A stretch of 64,000 nt of DNA, from assembly GCF_014495685.1 (NCBI RefSeq), contig NZ_JACTVI010000016.1, forward strand, positions 1 through 64,000, given 5' to 3'. Source of the DNA: Streptomyces sp. TRM68367 (GTDB taxonomy: Bacteria; Actinomycetota; Actinomycetes; Streptomycetales; Streptomycetaceae). Under the pieces are notes generated by a model. It did no database searches. It was not told the DNA's origin and saw only the letters and a list, made by a program, of their open reading frames with translations. Shown one piece after another: positions 13,011 to 21,511 of this stretch (its first letter is position 1; each line of letters starts with the position of its first letter). A program made the position numbers and the translations under genes.

Positions 13011-13392
13011 CAGCGGCCCGACCTGATCGCCGCCGACCCGGAGTACGGCACCCTCGTCTGCCACTGCGAGCGCGTCTCGTGCGGCGAGATCCGCGACGCC
13101 CGCGCCAGTACGATCCCGCCGCGCACTCTGGACGGGTTGCGCCGCCGCACTCGCGCCCGGGCGGGCCGCTGCCAGGGCTTCCACTGCCGAGCGGCGGTGC
13201 GCCCTCGCCCCGCGCCCGGGCGGCCCCGCTGTCGACGCCGCCCTGCGCACCTCACGCCCCGGCGTGTTCGCCGCCGGCGGCCTGCTGCACGCGGGGGAGC
13301 CCGCGGCGCGAGCGGCGCGCGAGGGCGCGGACGTGGCCGGCGCCGTCAGCGACTGGCTCGCGGGGGCAGCCTGGTCCGGGCCCCGGAGGTAA
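13011..13392 (+). pseudogene. Orphaned BFD-type [2Fe-2S] domain plus C-terminus of a second FAD/NAD oxidoreductase
   Basis: Directly after the TAA the same frame reads LVCHCERVSCGEIRDA and GRCQGFHC, the four-cysteine BFD-like iron-sulphur domain found at the end of GlpA-like dehydrogenases. From 13231 a different frame reads VDAALRTSRPGVFAAGGLLH and PAARAAREGADVAGAV, ending at TAA 13390-13392; this is the C-terminus of a pyridine-nucleotide disulphide-type oxidoreductase. In related loci these are two adjacent full genes, so a nonsense mutation and a deletion have removed most of the second one. Confidence 0.68.
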
Positions 13393-13429
13393 GGCGTCTG
13401 CGACGCGGAACGGCATGGTCGTACGGCCT

Positions 13430-14431
13430 TCAGATCACCTTCAGCCGCACCAGCGCCCCCAGCGTCAGCGCCCCCGGCAGCAGCGGCAGCCAGACGGTGA
13501 TGATCCGGAAGGCCAGGACCACCGCCGTGGCCACGGCCGCGGGGCCGCCCACCGCCACCAAGGCAACGACCAGCGCCGCCTCGACCGAGCCGACGCCGCC
13601 CGGCGTGGGCACCAGGGCGACGGCGACCGTCGCCGCGAGATACGCGAGCGCCATGTGCACCGGCGGCACCGGCAGCCCCAACGCCAGCCCGACCAGGACG
13701 AGGCACGCGGCCTGCAGCGCGGGGAAGGCGAGCGAACCGCCCCACAGGGCGAGCGCCCGCGCCGGACGGGTGTGCACCGTGCGGGCTTCGCCGAGCGCCG
13801 TGCGCAGGAAGGAGACCGCGCCCGCCCGCAGCCGCCGTACGCACACGAGGACGGCCACCGCCACGACCAGCGCCGCGCCGATCCCGAGCAGCAGCGGGCC
13901 GACGGCCCCCTCGGGCAGCAGGGGGCCGAGCCGCAGCGCGCCGGGGAACGCGATCAGCAGCGCGCCCAGCAGGGCCACCCGGCCGATCGACTCGGCCAGC
14001 AGATACAGCGCGAGAGCCGCCGAGGAGCGGGCGAGCGGCAGCCCGCACACCGTCATGAACCGCAGGTTGACCGCGCTCGCACCGAGGCCGGTGGGCAGCA
14101 GGTGGTTGGCGGCGCCGGCCGCGAACTGCGTGGCCAGCAGCCGCCGTTTGGGGAGCGCCTCGACCACCGCGCCCTGCCGGGTGCAGGCCGCGGCGACCCA
14201 GGTCAGACAGGTCGCGCCGGCCGCGGCCAGCAGCCAGGGCCACTCGGCGCTGCCCAGATGGGCGAAGCCCGCCGCGAGCACATCTCGGTGCTGCACCGCG
14301 ACCACGGCGACGAGCACGAGCGGCAGCAGGCACAGGACCTGGCGGATACGGCGGACCGGGACGCGACGGGGGAGCCGCCGAGGGGTATCGGGGGCTTCGG
14401 GCGGACTGTCGGGGAGTTGTACCGCTGTCAC
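13430..14431 (-). CDS. YbhN/MprF-type integral membrane protein (lysylphosphatidylglycerol synthase TM domain family)
   Basis: 333 residues with about eight hydrophobic helices. The family pattern is QFAAGAANHLLPTGLGASAV near the N-terminal third and VALVPTPGGVGSVEAALV near the C-terminus; the second is the PxPGGxGxxE signature of the UPF0104/flippase domain. Members move or bind lipids in the cytoplasmic membrane; no synthase domain is attached. GTG 14431 is used; ATG 14524 would add 31 residues and cannot be excluded, as neither has a clear ribosome-binding site. It is divergent from the SoxR-type ABC exporter gene. Confidence 0.8.
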   Translation of the reverse strand: MTAVQLPDSPPEAPDTPRRLPRRVPVRRIRQVLCLLPLVLVAVVAVQHRDVLAAGFAHLGSAEWPWLLAAAGATCLTWVAAACTRQGAVVEALPKRRLLATQFAAGAANHLLPTGLGASAVNLRFMTVCGLPLARSSAALALYLLAESIGRVALLGALLIAFPGALRLGPLLPEGAVGPLLLGIGAALVVAVAVLVCVRRLRAGAVSFLRTALGEARTVHTRPARALALWGGSLAFPALQAACLVLVGLALGLPVPPVHMALAYLAATVAVALVPTPGGVGSVEAALVVALVAVGGPAAVATAVVLAFRIITVWLPLLPGALTLGALVRLKVI

Positions 14432-14594
14432 ACCCGCACAGGCTCGCCCCGCCGCGCCAACTGCGGGTTGCGGCAGCGCGGACGGCGGCTTACGGACGGA
14501 CAGCGGGCGGGGAGTCGAAGCCATCGGAGCCTTTGCACGGGGGGACGCCGGGCGGAGAAACGCGCGGGCTGGGCCGGAGCGTACCTTGCCGCCC

Positions 14595-14625
14595 TTGACC
14601 TCAACAAAGCTTGAGGTCCTACCGT
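14595..14625 (+). promoter_or_regulatory. SoxR-type (MerR-family) promoter with operator
   Basis: -35 TTGACC (14595-14600) and -10 TACCGT (14620-14625) are separated by 19 bp, the over-long spacer of MerR-family promoters. The spacer carries a perfect 8-bp inverted repeat GACCTCAA-CAAAGC-TTGAGGTC (14597-14618), whose CCTCAA/TTGAGG arms match SoxR boxes. The start codon lies 8 bp beyond the -10, so the transcript is probably leaderless or nearly so. Confidence 0.8.
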
Positions 14626-14632
14626 CGCTGCC

Positions 14633-16531
14633 ATGAGCATGGAGACCACAGCCTGGACACAGCTGCACGGCGTGCTGAACGCCGAGCACAAAAGCCGCCC
14701 CTTTGCCCGCGCGACGCTGCGCCGCATCGGCGCCTTCGCCCGCCCGCACCGCGGACGCATCACCCTGTTCGTGCTGCTCGGGGTGGTGACAGCCCTGCTC
14801 GCCGTCGCCACACCCGTACTGGCCGGGCAGGTCGTCGACGCGATCGTGTCGGACGGCGACGAGGGAACCGTCGTACACCTCGCCCTGCTCATCGCGCTCA
14901 TCGCGGTCGCGGAGGCCGCGCTCGGCATCCTCTCCCGGAGGCTGTCGGCGAGGCTCGGTGAGGGGCTGATCCTCGATCTGCGGACGGCTGTGTTCGATCA
15001 TGTGCAGCGGATGCCGGTGGCGTTCTTCACCCGCACGCGTACGGGAGCGCTGGTCTCCCGTCTCAACAACGACGTCATCGGCGCGCAGCGGGCCTTCAGC
15101 AACACCCTGTCCGGCGTGGTCAGCAACCTGGTCACGCTGGTGTTCACGCTCGTCGTGATGCTGACCTTGTCCTGGCAGATCACCCTGCTCGCGCTGGCGC
15201 TGCTGCCGGTGTTCGTGCTGCCCGCCCGGCGCATGGGCGCCCGCATGGCCCGGATGCAGCGGGAGGCGGCGGCGCTGAACGCGGCGATGGGCACCCGGAT
15301 GACCGAGCGGTTCTCCGCGCCCGGCGCCACGCTGGTCAAGCTCTTCGGCCGCCCGGAGGAGGAGTCGGAGGAGTTCGCGGTGCGCGCCCGCCGGGTCGCC
15401 GACATCGGCGTCCGCACGGCCACCGCCCAGGCGGCGTTCATCACCGCGCTCACCCTGGTCTCCGCCCTGGCGCTGGCCCTGGTCTACGGCCTCGGCGGCT
15501 TCTTCGCCCTGCGCGGCAGCCTGGAACCGGGCGCGGTCGTGTCCCTGGCGCTGCTGCTCACCCGTATGTACGCGCCGCTGACCGCGCTCGCCGGGGCCCG
15601 GGTGGAGGTGATGAGCGCGCTGGTCAGCTTCGAGCGGGTCTTCGAGGTGCTCGACCTGAAGCCGCTCATCGAGGAGAAGCCGGACGCGCGCGACATCCCC
15701 GACGGCCCCGTGACGGTGGAGTTCGACGACGTCCGCTTCGGCTACCCGTCCGCCGACAAGGTCTCCCTCGCCTCCCTGGAGGAGGTCGCGTCCCTGGACA
15801 CGCGAGGCGGCGCCGAAGTCCTGCACGGCGTCTCCTTCCGCGCCGAACCCGGCCAGACCGTGGCACTCGTCGGTTCCTCCGGCGCGGGCAAGTCGACCAT
15901 CGCGCAGCTGCTGCCGCGCCTGTACGACGTCGACGACGGCGCCGTGCGCATCGGCGGCGTCGACGTCCGCGACCTGACCGCCTCGTCCCTGCGCGCGACC
16001 CTGGGCATGGTCACCCAGGACGGCCACCTCTTCCACGACACCGTTCGCGCCAACCTCCTGCTGGCCCGCCCCTACGCCACCGACGCCGACCTGTGGGACG
16101 CCCTGCGCCGCGCCCGCCTCGACGACCTCGTTCGGTCCCTGCCCGACGGCCTCGACACGGTGGTCGGCGAACGCGGATACCGCCTCTCCGGCGGCGAACG
16201 CCAGCGCATGACCATCGCCCGGCTCCTGCTGGCCCGCCAGCGCGTGGTGATCCTCGACGAGGCCACCGCCCACCTGGACAACACCTCGGAGGCGGCCGTC
16301 CAGGAAGCACTCACCGAGGCACTGGAGGGCAGGACCGCACTGGTCATCGCCCACCGCCTGTCCACGGTCCGCGCCGCCGACCAGATCCTGGTGATCGAGG
16401 CCGGCCGCGTCGTGGAACACGGCACTCACGACCAGCTGCTGACCGCGGGCGGCCGCTACGCCGAGCTGTACCGCACGCAGTTCGAGCGGCGGGCGGGGGA
16501 GGCGACGCTGGCGGGGGAGGCCGCGGCGTAG
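14633..16531 (+). CDS. ABC transporter, fused permease and ATPase (multidrug-exporter type)
   Basis: 632 residues. An N-terminal ABC exporter membrane domain (about residues 35-340, six helices) is followed by an ATPase: Walker A GSSGAGKST, Q-loop MVTQDGHLFHDTV, signature LSGGERQRM, Walker B VVILDEAT and H-loop IAHRLST. It works as a half-transporter dimer, exporting drugs or lipids. The SoxR-type promoter just upstream predicts induction by redox-active compounds. By type and promoter it resembles the SoxR-controlled ABC gene of S. coelicolor (SCO7008, from memory). The ATG at 14633 or 14639 could start the protein. A hairpin overlaps the stop codon. Confidence 0.93.
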   Translation: MSMETTAWTQLHGVLNAEHKSRPFARATLRRIGAFARPHRGRITLFVLLGVVTALLAVATPVLAGQVVDAIVSDGDEGTVVHLALLIALIAVAEAALGILSRRLSARLGEGLILDLRTAVFDHVQRMPVAFFTRTRTGALVSRLNNDVIGAQRAFSNTLSGVVSNLVTLVFTLVVMLTLSWQITLLALALLPVFVLPARRMGARMARMQREAAALNAAMGTRMTERFSAPGATLVKLFGRPEEESEEFAVRARRVADIGVRTATAQAAFITALTLVSALALALVYGLGGFFALRGSLEPGAVVSLALLLTRMYAPLTALAGARVEVMSALVSFERVFEVLDLKPLIEEKPDARDIPDGPVTVEFDDVRFGYPSADKVSLASLEEVASLDTRGGAEVLHGVSFRAEPGQTVALVGSSGAGKSTIAQLLPRLYDVDDGAVRIGGVDVRDLTASSLRATLGMVTQDGHLFHDTVRANLLLARPYATDADLWDALRRARLDDLVRSLPDGLDTVVGERGYRLSGGERQRMTIARLLLARQRVVILDEATAHLDNTSEAAVQEALTEALEGRTALVIAHRLSTVRAADQILVIEAGRVVEHGTHDQLLTAGGRYAELYRTQFERRAGEATLAGEAAA

Positions 16532-16548
16532 GGGGCCGCGGCCTCCCC
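16514..16548 (+). terminator. Terminator of the ABC exporter gene
   Basis: A perfect 14-bp stem (16514-16527 with 16535-16548) and 7-nt loop that contains the TAG stop codon of the ABC gene. Confidence 0.8.
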
Positions 16549-16554
16549 GGTGGG

Positions 16555-16840
16555 GCCGTCAGGTCGAAGTTCCGGCCCACCGTCCCCGGTACGGCCGTCC
16601 CGGCGGTCTCGCCGGCCGCGGTCACCGCGCGCTCCTCGCGCAGCGCGAGGAGTTCCGCGGCCGGCCGCTGCCGCAGGGAGCCGTCCCCGGCGAAAGTCAC
16701 CTAGCTGTATTGCCCTGAGAGGTCAGCAGCCCGGCCCAGCCTGCCTCACGTACCCACTGGTCGCGGACCTCCCACGACCAGGCCCACAGCAGCCACCGGC
16801 CGCCGGGAGCGGGCAGCGGCGCCGGGGCGTAGAAGTCGCG
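16555..16840 (-). pseudogene. Remnant of a GH32 glycoside hydrolase (levanase/fructosidase type)
   Basis: Reading the minus strand from about 16840, one frame gives DFYAPAPLPAPGGRWLLWAW and WEVRDQWVREAGWAGLLTSQ, then a stop. A second frame gives VTFAGDGSLRQRPAAELLAL and REERAV. Both match one continuous stretch of GH32 enzymes, just before the C-terminal sandwich domain. Everything upstream and downstream of this ~90-residue piece is missing. The surrounding 16840-17093 holds nothing else I can support. Confidence 0.6.
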
Positions 16841-17093
16841 ACTTCGCCACCGGTGACCTCACCGGATGGACGGCTCTCTGACCAAGGCGACCGGGCGCGT
16901 GAGTGACATCCCGGCACCGACACGTCCTGCGGCAGCCCCGCCGGGGTGGCTGGTCCTCGCCCCTGTGCGCCGCGTCGGGTTGATCCGGCGGGCGGTGACG
17001 TGCTTAGGGTGCTGGCAATGATCAGCTCAGCCGTCACAGCCGTATCTGTGGGAAGACGCGCCACAGGCGACGCGGGTTGGTTCGGGAGGGCTG

Positions 17094-18188
17094 ATGACTG
17101 ACACCGTGGCCACGGCAGGGCGCCTGGCCGAAGAGCGGCAGGAGCACCTGCCGTCCGCGGGCGCGCGTCCCGTCAAGCAGCGGGACGCCTTTTTCGACAA
17201 CGCCAAGTACCTGACGATCGTGCTGGTGGCGGCGGGACACGCGTGGGAGCCGCTGCGCGACGGCAGCCGGGCCGTCACCGCCCTGTACACGCTCGTCTAC
17301 GCCGTCCACATGCCGGCGTTCATCGTCATCTCCGGCTATTTCTCACGCACCTTCGACGCCGGCCCCGGCCGGCTCAAACGCCTGATCACCGGTGTCGCCG
17401 TCCCGTACGTCGTCTTCGAGGTGGCGTACACCCTGTTCACCCGGTGGACGGACCAGGCCCCCGACCGCCCGGTCAGCCTGCTGGACCCCCTGTACCTCAC
17501 CTGGTTCCTGGCGGCCCTGTTCATCTGGCGGCTGACCACCCCCATCTGGCGGCTCGTCCGCCGGCCGCTGCCTCTCGCGCTCACCCTCGCGATGGCGACG
17601 ACCCTCTCGCCGTCCATCGGCGACGACCTCGCCCTGCGCCAAGCCCTCCAGTTCCTGCCGTACTTCGTGCTCGGCCTGCTGCTGCGGCCGGAGCACTTCC
17701 GGATGGTGCGCCGCCGCGCCGTACGCGTCCTGGCCGTGCCGGTCTTCCTCTGCGGCCTGGCGGTGGCGTACTGGACCGGCTCGCGGGGGATGAACTACGT
17801 CGCGTACTTCCACAGCGACAGCCCCGAAGGACTCGCCGTACCCGTCTGGTACGGGCCCGTGATGACCCTGGCCTCCTTCGGCTGCTCGATCGTCCTGGTC
17901 GTCTGCTTCCTCGCCTGGGTGCCCGGACGCCGGATGTGGTGCACCGCGCTCGGGGCGGGCACCCTCTACGGCTACCTGCTGCACGGCTTCGTCGCGCAGG
18001 GCGCCAAGTTCTGGGGCTGGTACGACCCCACCTGGATCCACCGGCCGGCCGGCGCGATCGCCGTCACCCTGGTCGCCGCCGTGACCGTGACCGCCCTGTG
18101 CACCCCTCCCGTCCAGCGGCTCTTCCGCTGCGTGACGGAACCGCGCATGACATGGGCCTTCATTCCTGGGCGAGGCAACGGGTTGTAA
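17094..18188 (+). CDS. Membrane acyltransferase family protein (fucose 4-O-acetylase-like)
   Basis: 364 residues with about ten membrane helices. The start [20 protein letters not shown] and the [15 protein letters not shown] segment are characteristic of acyltransferase-3/fucose 4-O-acetylase-like membrane proteins, which move acyl groups to sugars or other extracytoplasmic acceptors; His in AAGHAWE is the likely catalytic residue. ATG 17094 follows TCGGGAGGGCTG. No sugar or polysaccharide genes are adjacent, so the acceptor is unknown. Confidence 0.85.
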   Translation: MTDTVATAGRLAEERQEHLPSAGARPVKQRDAFFDNAKYLTIVLVAAGHAWEPLRDGSRAVTALYTLVYAVHMPAFIVISGYFSRTFDAGPGRLKRLITGVAVPYVVFEVAYTLFTRWTDQAPDRPVSLLDPLYLTWFLAALFIWRLTTPIWRLVRRPLPLALTLAMATTLSPSIGDDLALRQALQFLPYFVLGLLLRPEHFRMVRRRAVRVLAVPVFLCGLAVAYWTGSRGMNYVAYFHSDSPEGLAVPVWYGPVMTLASFGCSIVLVVCFLAWVPGRRMWCTALGAGTLYGYLLHGFVAQGAKFWGWYDPTWIHRPAGAIAVTLVAAVTVTALCTPPVQRLFRCVTEPRMTWAFIPGRGNGL

Positions 18189-18944
18189 GGTAGGCAACGG
18201 GCCCTTGACCTTCACAAACAGCACGCCAGTTGCGGACCAAGAAGTCCCCGGGCGCGACGTCGGTGACGCCCTCACCGACCGACTCCACCACCCCGGCGGC
18301 CTCATGTCCCAGCAGGAAGGGGAGTCGTCGCTGATCCCGCCCTGCGTGTAGTGGAGGTCGGTGTGACACACCCCGCAGGCCTGGACGCGCACCATCGCTT
18401 CGCCCGGCCCCGGTTCGGGCACGACGACGGTCTCCACCCGCACCGGTGTCAGAAGTGAGGGGACGATCTCCACGAGGTCCAGCACCGGCACCGGGTTGAA
18501 GAAGTGGACCCCGATCACCTGGTGCGGGCGTGCGGTGGCCATGCCCAGTTTCATGATGGGGAGGGAGGAGGTGTTCGACGCGAGCAGCGCGTCCTCCCGG
18601 GTGACGACCCGGTCCAGCTCGGCGAACAGCTCGACCTTGACCTTCTCGTCCTCCGCCGCCGCCTCCACCACCAGGTCCCGGTCGGCCAGTTCCGCAAGGT
18701 GCGTGGTGACCCGCACCCGGTCGAGGGCGGCGTCGCGTTCCGTTCCGGAGAGCTTGCCGCGTCGTACGCCGCGCTCCAGCGAAGTGGCGATCCGGGACCG
18801 GCCGGCTCCGGCCGCGCCCGCGTGCACCTCGTGCACCACCACGTCCAGCCCGGCCCGGGCGCAGACCTCGGCGATGCCCGCGCCCATCAGGCCGCAGCCG
18901 ACGACCCCGACCCGGCGGATGCCGGGCCCTGGCGCGTCGCTCAC
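18160..18944 (-). pseudogene. Chimera of 3-hydroxyacyl-CoA dehydrogenase (5' part) and mycothiol-dependent formaldehyde dehydrogenase (internal part)
   Basis: GTG 18944 overlaps the acyl-CoA dehydrogenase stop (GTGA). The protein starts as a normal 3-hydroxybutyryl-CoA dehydrogenase: [20 protein letters not shown], then SNTSSLPI and [20 protein letters not shown]. At about 18446 it continues in frame as [20 protein letters not shown] and [15 protein letters not shown], the N-terminus of S-(hydroxymethyl)mycothiol dehydrogenase. A one-base loss near 18324 shifts the frame ([20 protein letters not shown] follows) and similarity ends at NWRAVC near 18215. A deletion has therefore removed the HAD C-terminal dimerisation domain and most of the second enzyme. 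The NAD-binding domain alone should not be active. Confidence 0.78.
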
Positions 18945-20167
18945 CGGAACGCCGCCTGGCCCGTCAGTGCCTGCCCGATCATCAGGGTGTGCATCTCCAC
19001 GGTGCCCTCGTAGGTGAGGATCGACTCCAGGTTGTTGGCGTGCCGGATCACCGGGTACTCCAGCGAGATGCCGTTGGCGCCGAGGATCGTCCGGGCGGTG
19101 CGGCAGATCTCCAGTGCGGTACGGGTGTTGTTGAGCTTGCCGTGGCTGACCTGCTCGGGGCGAAGTCCGCGGTCGTCCTTGATGCGGCCGAGGTGGAAGG
19201 CGAGCAGCGTGCCCTTGGCCAACTCGACGGACATGTCGGTGAGTTTGGCCTGAGTCAGCTGGAAGGAGCTGATCGCGCGGCCGAACTGGACCCGGTCGCC
19301 CGCGTAGGCCAGCGCCGCCCGGAAGGAGGACCGCGCGGCTCCCATCGCTCCCCACGCGATGCCGTACCGCGCCTCGTTGAGGCAGGACAGCGGCCCGCGA
19401 AGACCCCGTACCTCCGGCAGCACGGCGGATCCGGGCAGTCGTACCGAATCCAGCACGAGTTCGCTGGTCACCGAGGCCCTCAGGGACATCTTGTGCTTGA
19501 TCGCGGGGGCCGAGAAGCCCGGGGTGTCGGTCGGGACAACGAAGCCGCGCACGCCGTCGTCCGTACGGGCCCAGACGACGGCCACATCGGCCACCGAGCC
19601 GTTGGTGATCCACATCTTGCGCCCGTCGAGGACCCAGTCTCCCCCACTCCCGGCTCCGCTCGAGCGGGAGGTGCCCCCACCGTCGCGGCGCGCCGCGGTG
19701 CGCATGCTGCCCGGGTCGGAGCCGGAGTCGGGCTCGGTGAGGCCGAAGCAGCCGATGGCGGTCCCTGCGGCGAGGCGGGGCAGCCACTCCGCCCTCTGCT
19801 CCTCCGAGCCGAAGGCGTGGATCGCGTACATGGCCAGCGAGCCCTGGACCGAAACGAGGGAGCGCAGTCCGGAGTCGGTCGCCTCCAGTTCCAGGCAGGC
19901 GAGACCGTAGTCGACGGCGCTCATGCCCGCGCAGCCGTAGCCCTCCAGGTGCATGCCGAGCAGGCCGAGTTCGCCGAGTTCCTTGGTCAGGCCACGGATG
20001 TCCTCGATCGCGCCCTGCTCGAACCACTCGGCGATGTGGGGCTCCACGCGCCGGTCGCAGAACGTGCGAACGGCGTCGCGGACGGCGCGCTCGTCCGGGG
20101 TCAGCAGGCTGTCGAGTTCGACGAGGTCGAGAGGGTCGGCCGGGCGTGGGGCGTGCTGGGCGTGCAT
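18941..20167 (-). CDS. Acyl-CoA dehydrogenase (glutaryl-CoA dehydrogenase-like)
   Basis: 408 residues. Family blocks include [18 protein letters not shown] (FAD/substrate binding), [39 protein letters not shown] and the C-terminal [20 protein letters not shown], with Glu in YEGT as the probable catalytic base. It is closest to glutaryl-CoA dehydrogenase-type enzymes. About 13 residues (164-176, [13 protein letters not shown]) interrupt a conserved loop and are encoded by a palindromic repeat (19634-19680). Last intact gene of the cupin-P450 operon. Confidence 0.9.
   Translation of the reverse strand: MHAQHAPRPADPLDLVELDSLLTPDERAVRDAVRTFCDRRVEPHIAEWFEQGAIEDIRGLTKELGELGLLGMHLEGYGCAGMSAVDYGLACLELEATDSGLRSLVSVQGSLAMYAIHAFGSEEQRAEWLPRLAAGTAIGCFGLTEPDSGSDPGSMRTAARRDGGGTSRSSGAGSGGDWVLDGRKMWITNGSVADVAVVWARTDDGVRGFVVPTDTPGFSAPAIKHKMSLRASVTSELVLDSVRLPGSAVLPEVRGLRGPLSCLNEARYGIAWGAMGAARSSFRAALAYAGDRVQFGRAISSFQLTQAKLTDMSVELAKGTLLAFHLGRIKDDRGLRPEQVSHGKLNNTRTALEICRTARTILGANGISLEYPVIRHANNLESILTYEGTVEMHTLMIGQALTGQAAFR
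19634..19680. repeat. Palindromic Streptomyces-type repeat inserted inside the acyl-CoA dehydrogenase gene
   Basis: The + strand shows CTCCCGGCTCCGCTCGAGCG followed by GGAGGTGCCCCCACC: outer arms of C/G runs around a CTCCCG/CGGGAG stem with the core CGGCTCCGCTCGA. A related core occurs at 41265-41315. The insertion keeps the reading frame and adds about 13 Gly/Ser-rich residues. Confidence 0.6.
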
Positions 20168-20223
20168 CAGGTGTCTCCAGGCTTCGGGAGGTTACGAGGT
20201 GAGGAGGTCGCCGGTCAGGGGAG

Positions 20224-20279
20224 TACCGGCGGCCTCCGGCTGGTGGCAGGGAGGTATACCGGCGGCCTCCGGCTGGTGG
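20224..20279. repeat. Two tandem copies of a ~33-bp GC-rich unit
   Basis: The 23-bp sequence beginning TACCGGCGGCCTCCGGCTGG occurs at 20224-20246 and again at 20257-20279, between the acyl-CoA dehydrogenase and alcohol dehydrogenase genes. The second copy runs into a hairpin-forming GGAGGCCGCC. Confidence 0.7.
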
Positions 20280-20295
20280 GAGGCCGCCGGGTGGC

Positions 20296-21414
20296 TCACG
20301 AGGCGCCGGTCGGGCTGATGATGAAGTTGCTGAAGCCGCCGTTGCGCCGGGCGATGCCGCCGATGGCGTCGTTGACCTGTTCCAGCGGGAAGACCTGGTG
20401 CTCCAGCGGCCCGAGGTCCAGCAGACCAGCCTCCACCATGTCGGCCATGGCCTGGCCCTCGCCGGAGGTGAACCAGGCCGATCCGATCAGCCGCAGCTGC
20501 TGGTCCATCATCCGGTGGATGTCGACGGGCAGATCGCCGGCGACCGCGCCGATGTTCACCGCGATGCCGCCGCGTGCCATCGCCCGCATGCCGGCCAGGA
20601 ACGTCTCGTGCGGAGCGCCCGGGCCGAGCGCGTCGATGTAGATGTCGGCGCCGTAGCCGTCGGTCTCCCCGCGGACCCAGTCGTCGAGCGGGCCGTCGTC
20701 CAGGGCGTGCAGCCGCAGGCGTCCGTCGGCGAGCTTGCCGACCTGGTCGAGCAGGCCCTTGTCGCGACCGGTGCCGTAGACGTGGGTCAAGCCCATGGCG
20801 GGGGCGAGGAGTGCGGCGCCGATGCCGAGGGTGCCGCTGATGCCGTTGACCAGGATCGTCTTGCCCGGACCGGCCCCGGCCTTGCGGAGGGCGGAGTACA
20901 TGGTGCCGAGGTAGCCGAAGCGGGCCGCCGCCTCGAACGACAGCACGTCCGGCAGCTTCACCAGGGAGTACGCGGGCGCCACCATGTATTCGGCGAGGCC
21001 CCCCTGGTAGCGGTCCAGTAGGTCCAGGGCGGTCGGCGAAAAGCCGAAATATCCGGCGAAGGCGTAGCTGGCGCAGTTGATCGAGTCCTCGTTGCGGCAG
21101 GAGCGACACGACCCGCAGGAACGGCCCGGGTTGACGTACACCCGGTCGCCCGGCTTGAACGCCTGGACACCCGGGCCGACGGACTCCACCACACCCGCGG
21201 GGTCGAGACCGAAGATGGCCGGCAGGGTCGGCAGGGGACTGTGCGGGAACCAAGTCGTCCACATGTTCAGGATGTTGGCGAGGTTCGGAACGATGTTGAC
21301 GGCGTGGACGGCCACGCGGACGTCACCGGGGCCGGGCTCGGGAACGGGCAGTTCCTCGATCCTCATCGGCTCGCCGACGGCGTGCATCCGCGCGGCTCGC
21401 ATGGTCGCACTCAT
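20296..21414 (-). CDS. Zinc-binding alcohol dehydrogenase family protein (MDR superfamily)
   Basis: 372 residues. GroES-like N-terminus with a four-cysteine structural zinc site (CGSCRSCRNEDSINC) and a cofactor-binding fold (ILVNGISGTLGIGAALLAPA). The usual catalytic-zinc cysteine (GxCxTD) is absent: the equivalent region reads HAVNIVPNLANIL. It may therefore act as a zinc-independent reductase while keeping the structural zinc. It lies in the cupin-P450 operon and probably oxidises or reduces a pathway alcohol/aldehyde. Confidence 0.85.
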   Translation of the reverse strand: MSATMRAARMHAVGEPMRIEELPVPEPGPGDVRVAVHAVNIVPNLANILNMWTTWFPHSPLPTLPAIFGLDPAGVVESVGPGVQAFKPGDRVYVNPGRSCGSCRSCRNEDSINCASYAFAGYFGFSPTALDLLDRYQGGLAEYMVAPAYSLVKLPDVLSFEAAARFGYLGTMYSALRKAGAGPGKTILVNGISGTLGIGAALLAPAMGLTHVYGTGRDKGLLDQVGKLADGRLRLHALDDGPLDDWVRGETDGYGADIYIDALGPGAPHETFLAGMRAMARGGIAVNIGAVAGDLPVDIHRMMDQQLRLIGSAWFTSGEGQAMADMVEAGLLDLGPLEHQVFPLEQVNDAIGGIARRNGGFSNFIISPTGAS

Positions 21415-21425
21415 GGCGTCTCCTC

Positions 21426-21462
21426 GGGTTCGGCTTCGGGTTCGGCTTCGGGTACGGCTTCG
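21426..21462. repeat. Short 12-bp tandem repeat (three imperfect copies)
   Basis: GGGTTCGGCTTC is repeated three times (third copy GGGTACGGCTTC) in the gap between the AMP-ligase stop and the alcohol dehydrogenase start. Confidence 0.6.
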
Positions 21463-21511
21463 GGAGACGGCGCCAACGGTGGTGCGGCCTCTGGGAGTTG
21501 TGGAGGGTGGG

